Source: Bacillus rubiinfantis
Lineage (GTDB): Bacteria; Bacillota; Bacilli; Bacillales; Cytobacillaceae
Direction: 5' to 3'
Length of the DNA stretch: 64,000 nucleotides
Assembly: GCA_000752035.1 (NCBI GenBank)
Contig: CCFE01000024.1
Coordinates: 62,001-126,000 of the forward strand
Each line of letters starts with the position of its first letter. Position 1 is the stretch's first letter. A model generated the notes under the pieces. That model was given only the letters and a program-made list of their open reading frames with translations, was not told where the DNA came from and made no database searches. Both the position numbers and the translations under genes were made by a program. This document shows positions 15,760 to 26,311 of the stretch, one piece after another.

Positions 15760-16467
15760 TTAAAACCCAGTAAATCCACCAAACAGGCCTTGGAAAATGG
15801 AGATAATCTTTGTCATCCAGTCAAAGAACAGCACAATCCCCATAACGATCATGATATAGCCGCCGATTTTCATAATCTTAACACTATGTTTTTTAATCCA
15901 TTTCAATCGGCCAATAAAGAATGACAAAATGAGAAACGGAATCGCAAACCCAAGTACATATGCGATCATATAAAGCATTCCTGAACCCGGATTGACGGCC
16001 GCAAGTGAGATTACGACTGTTAAAATTGGGCCTGTACAAGGTGTCCATCCTGCAGAAAAGGCCATTCCTATTAGTGCCGAACCAACATAACCTGAAGGAC
16101 GGTTTTTAAATTCAATCCGCCGGTCTTTCATCATAAATTCAGGTTTAAAGACACCAACGATCACTAAACCGAAAAAGACAATAAAAATTCCGCCCAGCTG
16201 ACGAATTAAATCTTTGTATTGTGTGAAAAACGTTCCGATAAACGACGTAGCAAACCCCATCGCAATAAAGATAATGGAAAATCCTAATAGAAAGAAAATT
16301 GTGTGCAGCAAGCTTCGTTTTTGCAGCAAAGCATTTTCGCTTTGTAATTCAGCAACAGACATGCCTGTAATATACGATAAAAATGCAGGATATAATGGTA
16401 AGCAGCATGGTGAAATAAAGCTTAAAAATCCAGCTCCCAATGCTAAAAAGATATTTACATCGGACAT
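15760..16467 (-). CDS. ccdA: Cytochrome c biogenesis protein CcdA
   Basis: 235-residue membrane protein of the DsbD/CcdA family with six predicted helices. The two redox-active cysteines are in [17 protein letters not shown] (about residues 19-35) and [10 protein letters not shown] (about 118-127). It carries reducing equivalents across the membrane to thiol-disulfide proteins that reduce apocytochrome c and act in spore synthesis. It starts behind GGAGTG and is followed by its own terminator. Confidence 0.92.
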   Translation of the reverse strand: MSDVNIFLALGAGFLSFISPCCLPLYPAFLSYITGMSVAELQSENALLQKRSLLHTIFFLLGFSIIFIAMGFATSFIGTFFTQYKDLIRQLGGIFIVFFGLVIVGVFKPEFMMKDRRIEFKNRPSGYVGSALIGMAFSAGWTPCTGPILTVVISLAAVNPGSGMLYMIAYVLGFAIPFLILSFFIGRLKWIKKHSVKIMKIGGYIMIVMGIVLFFDWMTKIISIFQGLFGGFTGF

Positions 16468-16696
16468 ATTAACACTCCTACTATAGTCGATACCTCTTCA
16501 TTCTAACAAAATTTTAGCAAAAAGATAGTGATTCGCCTCAATTTAGCTACCAAAGATATTGGTTGTTTGCTAATCATTCCAATTCTTAACAACGCAACAC
16601 TATCTTTGAAAAAATTTACAAGTTAGGTTATACTAGTAAAATAGTGGACGAGCAAATAAGTCTCCTATAGAAAACAATTCGGAAAGGACATCAGCC
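16468..16696. promoter_or_regulatory. Divergent promoter region with a candidate promoter for the Spo0E-like gene
   Basis: TTGAAA (16606-16611) and TATACT (16629-16634), 17 nt apart, point toward the small plus-strand gene and lie about 65 nt before its start. Promoters toward ccdA are not clear. Confidence 0.5.
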
Positions 16697-16873
16697 GTGC
16701 TTACAAAAGAATTAGTTGCACTCATTGAAAAAAAACGTCTAGAATTAATTAAAGCTGCTAATACAAACGGCTTAACATCCTCCGTTGCCATCCGCTGCAG
16801 TCAAGAGTTAGACCAATTGCTTAATGAGTATAATCGTAATGATAAAAAGAAGATTCCAACGACAACTTATTAA
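16697..16873 (+). CDS. Spo0E-family aspartyl-phosphate phosphatase, small
   Basis: 58 residues starting with GTG at 16697, with AAAGGA about 8-11 nt upstream. The family signature SQELDQLLNEY is at residues 35-45, and the rest forms two short helices (LVALIEKKRLELIKAA). Members dephosphorylate Spo0A-P and thereby delay entry into sporulation. The gene has its own candidate promoter and ends at a terminator shared with the opposite ABC operon. The signature and length are convincing; which Spo0E paralogue it is cannot be told. Confidence 0.82.
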   Translation: MLTKELVALIEKKRLELIKAANTNGLTSSVAIRCSQELDQLLNEYNRNDKKKIPTTTY

Positions 16874-16899
16874 TTGTAATGGTTTTCTTCATTATTAAG

Positions 16900-16927
16900 G
16901 CCTGGATAGTTTATTTCCAGGCTTTTT
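16900..16927 (+). terminator. Terminator between the Spo0E-like gene and the convergent ABC operon
   Basis: GCCTGGA (16900-16906) pairs with TCCAGGC (16916-16922), followed by TTTTT on the plus strand. The stem could also serve the minus strand, though its T-run there is weak. Confidence 0.7.
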
Positions 16928-18719
16928 ACTTAGCGATATTTTCCACTTGTGAGGCAGCCCCATTCTGAAGCAGGAACATCTTATGATACAGCCCTTTTTC
17001 TGCCAGAAGTTGTTGATGGGTCCCGCGCTCGATAATTTCCCCTTTATGTAAAACAAGGATTAAATCTGCATCTTGAATGGTCGACAAACGGTGCGCAATC
17101 GCTATTGTCGTTCTTCCTTTACGCATTTGCGCCAACGCCAATTGGATTGCTTCTTCCGTTTCGGTATCAATATTCGCGGTTGCTTCATCTAGAACCAGTA
17201 TCTTTGGATTATAGGCAATCGTGCGTGCAAAGGCAATTAACTGTCGCTGTCCGCTGGAAAAAGTCGTCCCCCGTTCGACTACCTGATGGTTGTAGCCATC
17301 CTGAAGCCGTTCGATAAATGAATGAGCTTGAACAAACTTTGCCGCCTCAATAATTTGTTTGTCTGTTATCTCATCGTGATACAAACGAATATTATCTTTT
17401 ACCGTCCCGTAAAACAAAAACGGATCCTGGAGCACTAATCCAATTTTCTCCCTAATCTCACTTCTTGGAAATTGCTTAATCGATTGATTATCGATGAGAA
17501 TATCGCCGCGTTCAAACTCATAAAACCGCATGAGCAGATTAATAATTGAGCTTTTTCCGCTCCCCGTATGTCCCACCAATGCCACCGTCTCACCAGGATG
17601 AGCCGTAAACGAGATATGTTTTAATACATCCCGCTTTCCATCATAAGAAAAACTAACATTTTTGAACTCAATTTTGCCAGCACCGATCACTATCGAGGAG
17701 TCTTCATTCTGGACTGGAGCGGTTTCCTTCTCATCTAGCAATCGAAATACTCGGGAACCAGCTACAATGGCCTGTTGGTATAGTGATAACTGCATCATCA
17801 TTTGGTTCACTGGTTCAAAAAAACGATCCAAGTAATTGACGAACGCAAAGATAATTCCTAATTGTACCGTTTGCGTGAACGATGTTAAACCAAAATAGCC
17901 TAATACAATAATTAATGCCAAAATATAGATGAGATCAATTGCCGGTCTTAAAAGCAAACCATCGATTTTAATATTTTTCATCTGGGCGTTGTAGTGCTGA
18001 CCGTTGATGGCGGCAAATTCTCTGCGCAGCCGCTTTTCTTGGCGAAAAACTTGGACAATTGCCATTCCTTGCAGAGACTCACTTAATTTCGCATTGAGTT
18101 GTGCTAGTTTTTCCCGCATGATGAGATAATAGCGGGAACTCCACTTTCGATATAACACCATGACAAAGAAGATAATTGGAATGATGACTGTGCATAATAA
18201 GGCCAATTTCACGTTTAAAAGATACATCGTGATAAAAATTCCAAATAATAAAAATCCGCTTTGAATAAATGTTGCAATCACAGTCACAAACATATCTTTA
18301 ATGGCTTCCGTATCATTCGTTACTCTTGAGACAATACTGCCTCCTGGGGTTTGATCGAAATATTTTAAACCAAGCGTCTGCACTTTTGCAAAGACATCGA
18401 TTCGCAATTGTTGAATGATCAGCAGAGCAATTTCTTGGAATTTTACTAACTGAAAAAACAACAGAATCGATTTTACCACTTGAATTGCGATATATGCCGA
18501 AGCGAGGAGTAGTAGCGGCTTGAATTCAAGCCTGCCCGGTTGCAAATAGTCATCGATAAATGTCGCAATTAATAAAGGCAGAACAATATCACCTAAAGTT
18601 GTCAGTACCAACAGCAAAAGAGCCCATCCTATCATTTTCCTATGGGGCTTCGTGTAGGATAGCAGGCGAAATAAGACCCTCCTTTGCTGACTTCCTGTGA
18701 GCTCCATTTTTTCATTCAT
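16926..18719 (-). CDS. yheH: ABC exporter half-transporter, YheH-like (catalytic-site partner)
   Basis: 597 residues: an N-terminal six-helix exporter domain (about 20-320) and a nucleotide-binding domain. Walker A GHTGSGKSSIINLL is near residue 383. The signature SSGQRQLIAFAR, Walker B ILVLDEATANID with the catalytic glutamate, and switch histidine AHRLSTI are complete. It overlaps the upstream gene by 8 nt, so the two are translationally coupled. The pair looks like a heterodimeric multidrug-type exporter such as YheI/YheH of B. subtilis; the cargo is not known. Confidence 0.85.
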   Translation of the reverse strand: MNEKMELTGSQQRRVLFRLLSYTKPHRKMIGWALLLLVLTTLGDIVLPLLIATFIDDYLQPGRLEFKPLLLLASAYIAIQVVKSILLFFQLVKFQEIALLIIQQLRIDVFAKVQTLGLKYFDQTPGGSIVSRVTNDTEAIKDMFVTVIATFIQSGFLLFGIFITMYLLNVKLALLCTVIIPIIFFVMVLYRKWSSRYYLIMREKLAQLNAKLSESLQGMAIVQVFRQEKRLRREFAAINGQHYNAQMKNIKIDGLLLRPAIDLIYILALIIVLGYFGLTSFTQTVQLGIIFAFVNYLDRFFEPVNQMMMQLSLYQQAIVAGSRVFRLLDEKETAPVQNEDSSIVIGAGKIEFKNVSFSYDGKRDVLKHISFTAHPGETVALVGHTGSGKSSIINLLMRFYEFERGDILIDNQSIKQFPRSEIREKIGLVLQDPFLFYGTVKDNIRLYHDEITDKQIIEAAKFVQAHSFIERLQDGYNHQVVERGTTFSSGQRQLIAFARTIAYNPKILVLDEATANIDTETEEAIQLALAQMRKGRTTIAIAHRLSTIQDADLILVLHKGEIIERGTHQQLLAEKGLYHKMFLLQNGAASQVENIAK

Positions 18720-20472
18720 GTATGCGTCCTCCTAGCTCAACAAGTTCTTCCAGCTGTTGCTGGGTATACATTTGTTGATACCACCCGCCCAAAGCCAATA
18801 GCGCTTCATGTGTTCCCTTTTCAATAATTTGCCCGTCATCTAGGACTAAAATTTGATTGGCATGCTGCACGGCACTTAAACGGTGCGACGTGATAACCGT
18901 CGTTTTGCCTTGACGGTTTTCTTTCAAGGCAGTTAAAATCGTCTCCTCGGTTTTTGCATCAACAGCAGATAGCGAATCATCGAGAATCAGCACTTCAGGA
19001 TTTAATAAGAGCGCTCGAGCGATGGAAATACGTTGCTTTTGTCCACCGGATAAAGAAACACCCCTCTCCCCTACAACCGTTTGATAACCTTCAGTAAATT
19101 GGAGAATGTCTTCATGGATATTAGCAATTTTGGCAGCCTTTTCAATTTCGGCCATGGTAGCGTCTGGATTGGCAAACGCGATGTTTTCGGCGATAGTCGC
19201 CGAGAATAGGAAATGTTCCTGTGGTACATAGCCTAAAGCTTCTCGGTACTTATCTAATGAATAGGCGGATATTGGGATGTCATTCCATAAAATATCACCT
19301 TTGTATCCTGTGAATTCTCGAGTCAAAAGCTTCAATAAGGTAGTTTTGCCTGCCCCCGTTTTTCCAACAAGCCCAAGCGTTTCACTGCGATGCAGGACAA
19401 AATTGATATCCTTTAGCATTGGTTGTGCTTCACTAGAGTAAGCGAAACTTTTCAACCTATATACAATATCACCGCGTGGAACAACACTTACCGCATCCTT
19501 TTGATCACTAATTTCAATTTCCATACCTAGTAGATTCAAGATTCGGTCATAGGAAGCACGTCCACGTTCCACGATATTAAATAACCAGCCAAAGGCAAGC
19601 ATGGGCCAAATCAATAAACCTAAATATGTAGTAAAAGAGATCAGCTCTCCAATGGTCATCTCACCGTTTAAAACGTATTTTCCCCCAAACACAATTGCTA
19701 GGAAAAACGAGATACCGGTAATAATAGAAATCGTCGGATCATACAAGGAGTCGATCTTGGCTACAATGATATTTTTTTTCACTACATCTTCGGATTGTTT
19801 GCAGAAATCATCAATATCTGCTTGCTCCTGTCCAAATGTTTTTATTACTTTTATCCCCATTATACTTTCCTGTGTTTTATCATTCAGAGAAGAGAATGCT
19901 GCCTGCGCTTTGGAAAAACTTTTATGGAGCATCGTTCCGAACCAGCTTGTTAACAAGGCCATAAGCGGCATTGGCAGCAAGCAAATAATGGTCAGCTTCC
20001 AGTTTATCGTGACGGCCATAGCAACTACAACGAAACCACCAGTTGACAGTGAGTCAACTAGAGTCAGAACTCCAGATCCAGCCGTCTGTTGGATTGCGGT
20101 GAGATCATTAGTAGCATGTGCCATGAGATCGCCTATGCGGTTTTTTTGGTAAAATGTTGAGGACATTTTCGTAAAATGATCATATAGTTTATTTCTGAGT
20201 AACGTACTCAGCTTTACTGCCGACCCAAATATCATAATCCGCCAATAATATCGAAAAACATACATCGCTAGAGCGGCAACAATTAGAACGATAATCCACT
20301 TTAGCAGTAACGACTTTGTTATCGTTCCATCATGGATGCTATCCGCAACAATGCCAATAATTTTTGGCGGTACCAATTGTAACAGGGCAACAATTAATAA
20401 GAGAAACACACCTAGGAGATACGACTTTTTCTCCTGTTTGAAAAACCAGCCTAATTGGAAGAATACTTTCAT
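18712..20472 (-). CDS. yheI: ABC exporter half-transporter, YheI-like (degenerate-site partner)
   Basis: 586 residues from the ATG at 20472, which follows GGGGGCGG; a longer frame opens at 20547 but lacks a ribosome site. The exporter domain comes first (about 10-310), then the nucleotide-binding domain with Walker A GKTGAGKTTLLKLL, signature LSGGQKQRISIAR and Walker B VLILDDSLSAVD. An aspartate stands where the catalytic glutamate is expected, while the partner subunit has the glutamate. One canonical and one degenerate ATP site is typical of heterodimeric exporters. Confidence 0.87.
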   Translation of the reverse strand: MKVFFQLGWFFKQEKKSYLLGVFLLLIVALLQLVPPKIIGIVADSIHDGTITKSLLLKWIIVLIVAALAMYVFRYYWRIMIFGSAVKLSTLLRNKLYDHFTKMSSTFYQKNRIGDLMAHATNDLTAIQQTAGSGVLTLVDSLSTGGFVVVAMAVTINWKLTIICLLPMPLMALLTSWFGTMLHKSFSKAQAAFSSLNDKTQESIMGIKVIKTFGQEQADIDDFCKQSEDVVKKNIIVAKIDSLYDPTISIITGISFFLAIVFGGKYVLNGEMTIGELISFTTYLGLLIWPMLAFGWLFNIVERGRASYDRILNLLGMEIEISDQKDAVSVVPRGDIVYRLKSFAYSSEAQPMLKDINFVLHRSETLGLVGKTGAGKTTLLKLLTREFTGYKGDILWNDIPISAYSLDKYREALGYVPQEHFLFSATIAENIAFANPDATMAEIEKAAKIANIHEDILQFTEGYQTVVGERGVSLSGGQKQRISIARALLLNPEVLILDDSLSAVDAKTEETILTALKENRQGKTTVITSHRLSAVQHANQILVLDDGQIIEKGTHEALLALGGWYQQMYTQQQLEELVELGGRIHE

Positions 20473-20630
20473 ACATCCGCCCCCGAAAAACATACTCAAG
20501 ATACAAATGAAACAGGTCTGAATTATCATTTTATCAAATATTTCCATAATAATGAAGATTAAGATAGTCTCATGATAGATGTTTATCTGAACTTAATACA
20601 CGTTAATTTCGAAAATTTAATTTACCCAAA
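20473..20630. other. Upstream region of the ABC operon
   Basis: AT-rich and without a clear gene. It should contain the promoter of the exporter operon, but I see no convincing -35/-10 pair. Confidence 0.3.
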
Positions 20631-20675
20631 TAAAAAGCCACCTTTTCAGTTGAAGTTCTTTCATCAGAAAAGGTG
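20631..20675 (-). terminator. Terminator behind yneF
   Basis: CACCTTTTC (20639-20647) pairs with GAAAAGGTG (20667-20675); on the minus strand GGCTTTTTAT follows. Confidence 0.65.
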
Positions 20676-20694
20676 ACAAATGTCCAAAGAAAAA

Positions 20695-20797
20695 TAAAGG
20701 GTTTAAGCATTTCTTCATTTTTTAGGTACGGAAGCAGAATAAGATCCTTTTTCCCTATCCCAAATATCGATACAAAGTAAAACGCTTAAACCCTTAA
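20695..20797. repeat. Possible 97-bp miniature inverted-repeat element
   Basis: AGGGTTTAAGC (20698-20708) is exactly inverted as GCTTAAACCCT (20784-20794), and the match continues for a few bases inward with one mismatch. TAA flanks both outer ends (20695-20697 and 20795-20797), as a 3-bp target duplication would. There is no ORF inside. A single copy is visible in the window. Confidence 0.4.
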
Positions 20798-20813
20798 TAT
20801 GTGCTTGTCCAGC

Positions 20814-21026
20814 TTATTTCATTTGTTTGTTCATCGCTTGCATCATTTGGTTGATTTTCTTTTGCGATGGCTTCATGCCCATTTGCATCATCATTGTTTT
20901 TAACATTTGCTCATTAATTGGTGGATTTTTCTTTAAATAGCTCATCATATATTTCCGAGCGATGAAAAATCCTAGTGCTATACCAGCGACCAAGGCAAGT
21001 ATACCAACTAGAATGTACATACCCAT
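20814..21026 (-). CDS. yneF: YneF, UPF0154 family small membrane protein
   Basis: 70 residues: one N-terminal membrane helix (residues 4-26, [19 protein letters not shown]) followed by a basic amphipathic tail with [18 protein letters not shown]. This is the pattern of UPF0154/YneF, a conserved Firmicutes protein of unknown function. It starts behind AAGGAGG. Its position next to sirA and tkt is the same as in B. subtilis. Confidence 0.9.
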   Translation of the reverse strand: MGMYILVGILALVAGIALGFFIARKYMMSYLKKNPPINEQMLKTMMMQMGMKPSQKKINQMMQAMNKQMK

Positions 21027-21102
21027 TAAATTTCCTCCTTCATGTTGTCTACCATACTAAAGTGTACTAAAAAAATGAGAAATAGACAATATTTCGGCGC
21101 AA

Positions 21103-21543
21103 TTAGACAAATTTTCTTTCTTTAATTGGTTTTAGCCAGCCAAATCGTTCATGTTCCAGATCAATTGCCAGAAATGATGCTTCACCTTTACGCAAAACTT
21201 CGAAAAAAGCAGTCTCCGCTTCATAACTTCCTTGAGCTTCAATCATAATACATTCTTGATAGATTTCACATGTTGCTCTACTTAATTTTCCACTTGTTTC
21301 GATTGTATATGCCCCTCGTTCTGCCCTAAATCCCTTCATTCGCCCTAGTTGTTTCTGAATTAATTGATGTAACCTTAAGACCTCTAACTTTTTGGTTATA
21401 TAATCAATTTGTTTCTTAGTAATAAATTTAAGTTCGCCATACGCGTTTTGATGTTCATGAAATAGCTGAAAAAACAAGCGTTCCCGTCCGAAGTAATGAG
21501 TGGCGAATTCATCTTCTATTAAATACAGCTGATATTTTCTCAC
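21103..21543 (-). CDS. sirA: SirA, sporulation inhibitor of replication
   Basis: 146 residues beginning MRKYQLYLIEDEFATHYFG, the typical start of SirA (YneE). SirA is made under Spo0A control at the onset of sporulation and binds domain I of DnaA to stop new rounds of replication. The start is GTG, with GGAGAGGT upstream. It lies between tkt and yneF as in B. subtilis. The central part is less conserved, and recognition rests on the N-terminus, length and position. Confidence 0.85.
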   Translation of the reverse strand: MRKYQLYLIEDEFATHYFGRERLFFQLFHEHQNAYGELKFITKKQIDYITKKLEVLRLHQLIQKQLGRMKGFRAERGAYTIETSGKLSRATCEIYQECIMIEAQGSYEAETAFFEVLRKGEASFLAIDLEHERFGWLKPIKERKFV

Positions 21544-21708
21544 ACTGACCTCTCCTTCGCAGACAACCTTTTTTACATTATAGAAAAGAAGTCCAAAAAC
21601 ATTTGTCTTTCGGTGAAAAAAACGAACACTATTTTTGTCGAACAGCCATTTCTAGTGGTATTTATTGATTTAATTCGTGAAAGAATTGCTTTTTCCTGCC
21701 TTTTAGAT

Positions 21709-21746
21709 AAAAAAAGAGAGTCGGTTTGTTAAAAAACCGTACTCTC
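21709..21746 (-). terminator. Terminator behind tkt
   Basis: GAGAG.CGGTT and AACCG.CTCTC form a 10-bp stem with a small mismatch (21716-21746), followed by seven T on the minus strand. Confidence 0.85.
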
Positions 21747-21759
21747 AATTATTTTCGTA

Positions 21760-23763
21760 TTACTGTAATAATCCTTTTACTAAGGATACTACATTATTAA
21801 CGGTAAAGCCGTATTCTTCCATGATCTTTTCACCAGGTGCAGATGCGCCAAACTTATCTATAGCTAATACGTCACCCTCATCACCAACATATTTATGCCA
21901 GCCTAGTGAAGCTCCGACTTCAATAGCAAGACGCTTTTTCACATTTTTCGGCAGTACTGATTCCTTATATTCCTTCGATTGCGCTTCGAAACGATCCCAT
22001 GATGGCATACTTACAACAGATACGTGAATGCCTTCACCTGCTAGTACCTTTTGTGCCTCAACAGCAAGACCTACTTCTGACCCACTGGCTAACAGTAAGG
22101 CATCTGCAGTTTCTTTTTCTGCTGGAGAAACAACGTAGGCTCCCTTTGACACACCTTCATATGCATGCTGGTCTGTCCCTTTTAAAGTCGGCAGATTTTG
22201 CCGTGTAAGAACAAGGGCAGTTGGTTTATTAGTTGATTCTACTGCTAATTTCCATGCCGCAGCTGTTTCATTGCCATCAGCTGGACGTATAACAGTGAGA
22301 TTTGGCATAGCACGTAATGCTGCTAAATGCTCAATTGGCTCATGTGTTGGTCCATCCTCACCAACGGCGATACTGTCATGTGTAAATACATATGTGACAG
22401 GTAATCCCATTAACGCTGCAAGACGAATCGCAGGACGAACATAATCAGAGAAGACAAAGAATGTTCCTCCAAATACTTTCACACCGCCATGCAGAGCGAT
22501 ACCATTCATAGCTGCACCCATCGCAAATTCACGAACACCAAACCAAATATTGCGACCTTCATAAGAGCCAGGCATAAAGTCCGGAGAACCTTTTATCATT
22601 GTCTTGTTTGAGCCAGCAAGGTCAGCCGAACCCCCAATAAGAATTGGCAGATTTTTCGCGATGCTATTGATGGCTTCACCAGATGATGCACGACTTGCTA
22701 AACTTTTTCCTTCCTGATAGACAGGTAGATCTTTATCCCAACCATCAGGCAGTTTATTATTTAAGGCAACTTTTAACTGAGCAGCTAGTTCAGGATATTT
22801 CTCTTCATATTGTGCAAACAGATCGTTCCACTCTTTTTCTTTTCTTTGACCATTTTCTACAATCATTTTGCTGAAATTGTCATATACTTCAGCCGGCACA
22901 TAGAAATCTTCTTCAAATGTCCATTTATAAGCTTCTTTTGTAAGCTTCAGCTCATCTGCTCCTAAAGGTGCTCCGTGCACACCAGACGTGCCCGCCCGGT
23001 TAGGAGAACCATAACCAATAACCGTTCTCACTTCTATCATTGTTGGTCGATCAAGATCACTTCTAGCTTCCTCGAGAGCCCGAGCAATTTCTTCAAAGTT
23101 ATTTCCATCTTCTACGCGCAGGTATTGCCAGCCGTATGATTGAAAGCGATCTTTCACACTTTCGGAGAATGATTTATTCAAGTCACCATCTAGTGAAATA
23201 TCGTTTGAGTCATAAAGAACAACTAAGCGGCCTAATTTTAAGTGTCCTGCAAGTGATGCGGCTTCTGCAGAGACACCCTCCATCAAGTCACCATCACCAC
23301 AGATGCTATATGTAAAATGATTCACAATTTCATACTGATCTTTATTGTACACACTTGCTAAATGTCTTTCTGCCATTGCCATTCCGACTGACATTGCAAT
23401 GCCTTGTCCAAGTGGGCCAGTAGTTGCTTCTACACCTTCAGTATGTCCGTATTCGGGATGTCCTGGTGTTTTACTGCCCCATTGGCGGAATTGCTTCAAA
23501 TCTTCAATAGATAAATTATAACCCGATAAATGAAGCAGGCTATATAACAATGCAGATCCATGTCCTGCTGATAATACAAAGCGATCACGATTAAACCAGC
23601 GAGGATTCTTCGGATTATGGTTCATAAATCTTGTCCACAAAGTATACGCCATGGGAGCTGCTCCCATCGGCATGCCTGGATGTCCAGAATTAGCCTTTTC
23701 AATCGCATCGATAGCCAATGTCCGGATTGTGGTAACAGATAACTCATCAATAGTATTAAACAT
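21760..23763 (-). CDS. tkt: Transketolase
   Basis: 667 residues, the usual length for Bacillus transketolase. It transfers two-carbon ketol units between sugar phosphates in the pentose phosphate pathway with thiamine diphosphate. Motifs: [15 protein letters not shown] near residue 20, the ThDP-binding [14 protein letters not shown] near 154, and the transketolase signature [14 protein letters not shown] near 465. The ATG at 23763 follows AAAGGA with good spacing; a TTG three bases earlier extends the frame but is not needed. It is transcribed alone, with its own terminator. Confidence 0.97.
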   Translation of the reverse strand: MFNTIDELSVTTIRTLAIDAIEKANSGHPGMPMGAAPMAYTLWTRFMNHNPKNPRWFNRDRFVLSAGHGSALLYSLLHLSGYNLSIEDLKQFRQWGSKTPGHPEYGHTEGVEATTGPLGQGIAMSVGMAMAERHLASVYNKDQYEIVNHFTYSICGDGDLMEGVSAEAASLAGHLKLGRLVVLYDSNDISLDGDLNKSFSESVKDRFQSYGWQYLRVEDGNNFEEIARALEEARSDLDRPTMIEVRTVIGYGSPNRAGTSGVHGAPLGADELKLTKEAYKWTFEEDFYVPAEVYDNFSKMIVENGQRKEKEWNDLFAQYEEKYPELAAQLKVALNNKLPDGWDKDLPVYQEGKSLASRASSGEAINSIAKNLPILIGGSADLAGSNKTMIKGSPDFMPGSYEGRNIWFGVREFAMGAAMNGIALHGGVKVFGGTFFVFSDYVRPAIRLAALMGLPVTYVFTHDSIAVGEDGPTHEPIEHLAALRAMPNLTVIRPADGNETAAAWKLAVESTNKPTALVLTRQNLPTLKGTDQHAYEGVSKGAYVVSPAEKETADALLLASGSEVGLAVEAQKVLAGEGIHVSVVSMPSWDRFEAQSKEYKESVLPKNVKKRLAIEVGASLGWHKYVGDEGDVLAIDKFGASAPGEKIMEEYGFTVNNVVSLVKGLLQ

Positions 23764-23934
23764 CAATTACATCCTTTCTCTGTCAATAGGATAATCCATA
23801 CAACTTAATAATATAGGTAGACTCGATTTAATTCAACAAAATTTGCGGTGCGGATTTTCTTTCTTTATTTTGACTCTTAAAAGGGTTTATATGTGAGAAA
23901 AGGAATACAAATTCATTTTGTATTCCTAAAAATT

Positions 23935-24165
23935 CTAATGAAGTCTATTCTTTTTCCTAGCCTTAAGTTTAGCAGGTGTTACATCGTTTCCCAGTGGATC
24001 AATAAACGTTGCATTTGTAAGTGTCTCAAGCATTTGCGAACGAAAGACTGATAAATACTCACTTCTTAGTTTTGATTGCTCTTTTGCCTCGGCTTCTGTT
24101 AAACCAGTTGCTTTCGCTTTTCTAGCAAGTTCATTAATTCTTGCCATTTTCTCTTTGGATAGCAT
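23935..24165 (-). CDS. ynzC: YnzC, DUF896 family protein
   Basis: 76 residues: two helices with the family core [17 protein letters not shown] and [14 protein letters not shown], and a basic tail ([11 protein letters not shown]). The DUF896 fold is a helical hairpin of unknown function. In B. subtilis it is cotranscribed with the SOS genes yneA and yneB; the same order is kept here. Confidence 0.9.
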   Translation of the reverse strand: MLSKEKMARINELARKAKATGLTEAEAKEQSKLRSEYLSVFRSQMLETLTNATFIDPLGNDVTPAKLKARKKNRLH

Positions 24166-24240
24166 TCAGAAACATCCTTTCCAATACTAATACATAGAAA
24201 TTAATGTACTAGAAACAGAAGCTTATGACAAGCAAAACGT

Positions 24241-25225
<985 letters not shown>

Positions 25226-25244
25226 TTTGAAACACACCTCTTAT

Positions 25245-25323
25245 CGAATGAATGTTCGGTATCTATTTTGATTATAGACCGAACATTCGTTTTGTGTCAA
25301 CATCTTTTTCGAACTTATGTTTG
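25245..25323. promoter_or_regulatory. Three LexA (DinR) boxes between yneA and lexA
   Basis: CGAATGAATGTTCG (25245-25258), CGAACATTCGTTTT (25280-25293) and CGAACTTATGTTTG (25310-25323) follow the GAAC-N4-GTTC pattern with one or two deviations each. The third overlaps the lexA -35, so LexA would repress its own gene. Confidence 0.8.
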
Positions 25324-25349
25324 TATAAAAAGCACGAACATGCTATAAT
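25321..25349 (+). promoter_or_regulatory. lexA promoter
   Basis: TTGTAT (25321-25326) and TATAAT (25344-25349), spacer 17 nt, 35 nt before the start codon. Confidence 0.7.
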
Positions 25350-25384
25350 GAAATTAATTTCAATAAGTTGAGGTGCAACGAACC

Positions 25385-26008
25385 ATGGTAAAAATATCTA
25401 AGCGTCAGCAGGATATTCTTGACTTTATAAAAAACGAAGTAAAAAGCAAAGGTTATCCTCCATCTGTTCGTGAAATTGGGGAAGCTGTTGGACTTGCATC
25501 AAGTTCCACCGTTCATGGTCATCTTGCAAGACTAGAAAGTAAGGGGTTAATTCGCAGGGACCCAACAAAACCGCGGGCAATAGAAATCTTAGAGATTGAT
25601 GAATATGCAAATATACCGCGAAGCCAGGTTGTTAATGTTCCTGTTGTTGGGAAAGTAACAGCAGGTCTTCCTATTACAGCAATCGAGAATATTGAAGAAT
25701 ATTTTCCACTTCCGGAAAGGTTAGCACCTGCAGATGAGAATGTATTTATGCTGGAAATTATGGGTGAAAGTATGATTGAAGCAGGCATTCTTGATGGTGA
25801 TTACGTAATTGTAAAACAGCAGCAGACTGCTAATAATGGGGAAATTGTCGTGGCCATGACAGAAGAAGATGAAGCTACATGTAAACGATTTTTTAAAGAG
25901 AGTGACTACATACGTTTGCAACCCGAAAACTCGACAATGAATCCAATTATTTTAAAAAATGTAACAATTTTAGGAAAAGTTATCGGCGTTTATCGGCAAA
26001 TTCATTAG
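25385..26008 (+). CDS. lexA: LexA repressor of the SOS response
   Basis: 207 residues. Winged helix-turn-helix at about 1-70 ([21 protein letters not shown]). The self-cleavage Ala-Gly bond is in VTAGLPI near residue 92, the catalytic serine in MGESMIEAG near 127 and the lysine in YVIVKQQ near 145-150. RecA filaments trigger the cleavage. The ATG at 25385 lies 9 nt after GAGGTG; an upstream GTG is inside the ribosome site and was rejected. Confidence 0.97.
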   Translation: MVKISKRQQDILDFIKNEVKSKGYPPSVREIGEAVGLASSSTVHGHLARLESKGLIRRDPTKPRAIEILEIDEYANIPRSQVVNVPVVGKVTAGLPITAIENIEEYFPLPERLAPADENVFMLEIMGESMIEAGILDGDYVIVKQQQTANNGEIVVAMTEEDEATCKRFFKESDYIRLQPENSTMNPIILKNVTILGKVIGVYRQIH

Positions 26009-26019
26009 GTTTTAACCAA

Positions 26020-26050
26020 AACTCGCCTCAATTCATATTGGCGAGTTTTT
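26020..26050 (+). terminator. Terminator behind lexA
   Basis: AACTCGCC (26020-26027) pairs with GGCGAGTT (26040-26047), followed by TTT. Confidence 0.75.
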
Positions 26051-26269
26051 ATTCATCAGTTTTGTAACAATCTTACGCAGAAGGTATTTATTGATCAATT
26101 TTATCAATAGCAACCAGGAATAGTATAATTAGCCGGAAATTCTCCCCTTATGAGTTCTCATACCTACACAACACTCACCTACGAAGAATACACAAAAAAT
26201 GTTATTTGGGAATTTATAGGAAATTATGGGAGCTTTGATTTTTCTCTCTTTAGGCATAAACTGCCCTAC

Positions 26270-26302
26270 AAAAAAAAGCCCTGACACCTACAGTGCCAAA
26301 GC
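26270..26302 (-). terminator. Terminator behind glnA
   Basis: A 10-bp stem with G-T pairs (26278-26302) followed by seven to eight T on the minus strand, 10 nt after the glnA stop. Confidence 0.75.
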
Positions 26303-26311
26303 TTCTCCAAT

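Noticed and set aside
19601..20152. 183-codon plus-strand frame
   Set aside because: It is the antisense shadow of the yheI-like membrane domain, without a ribosome site.
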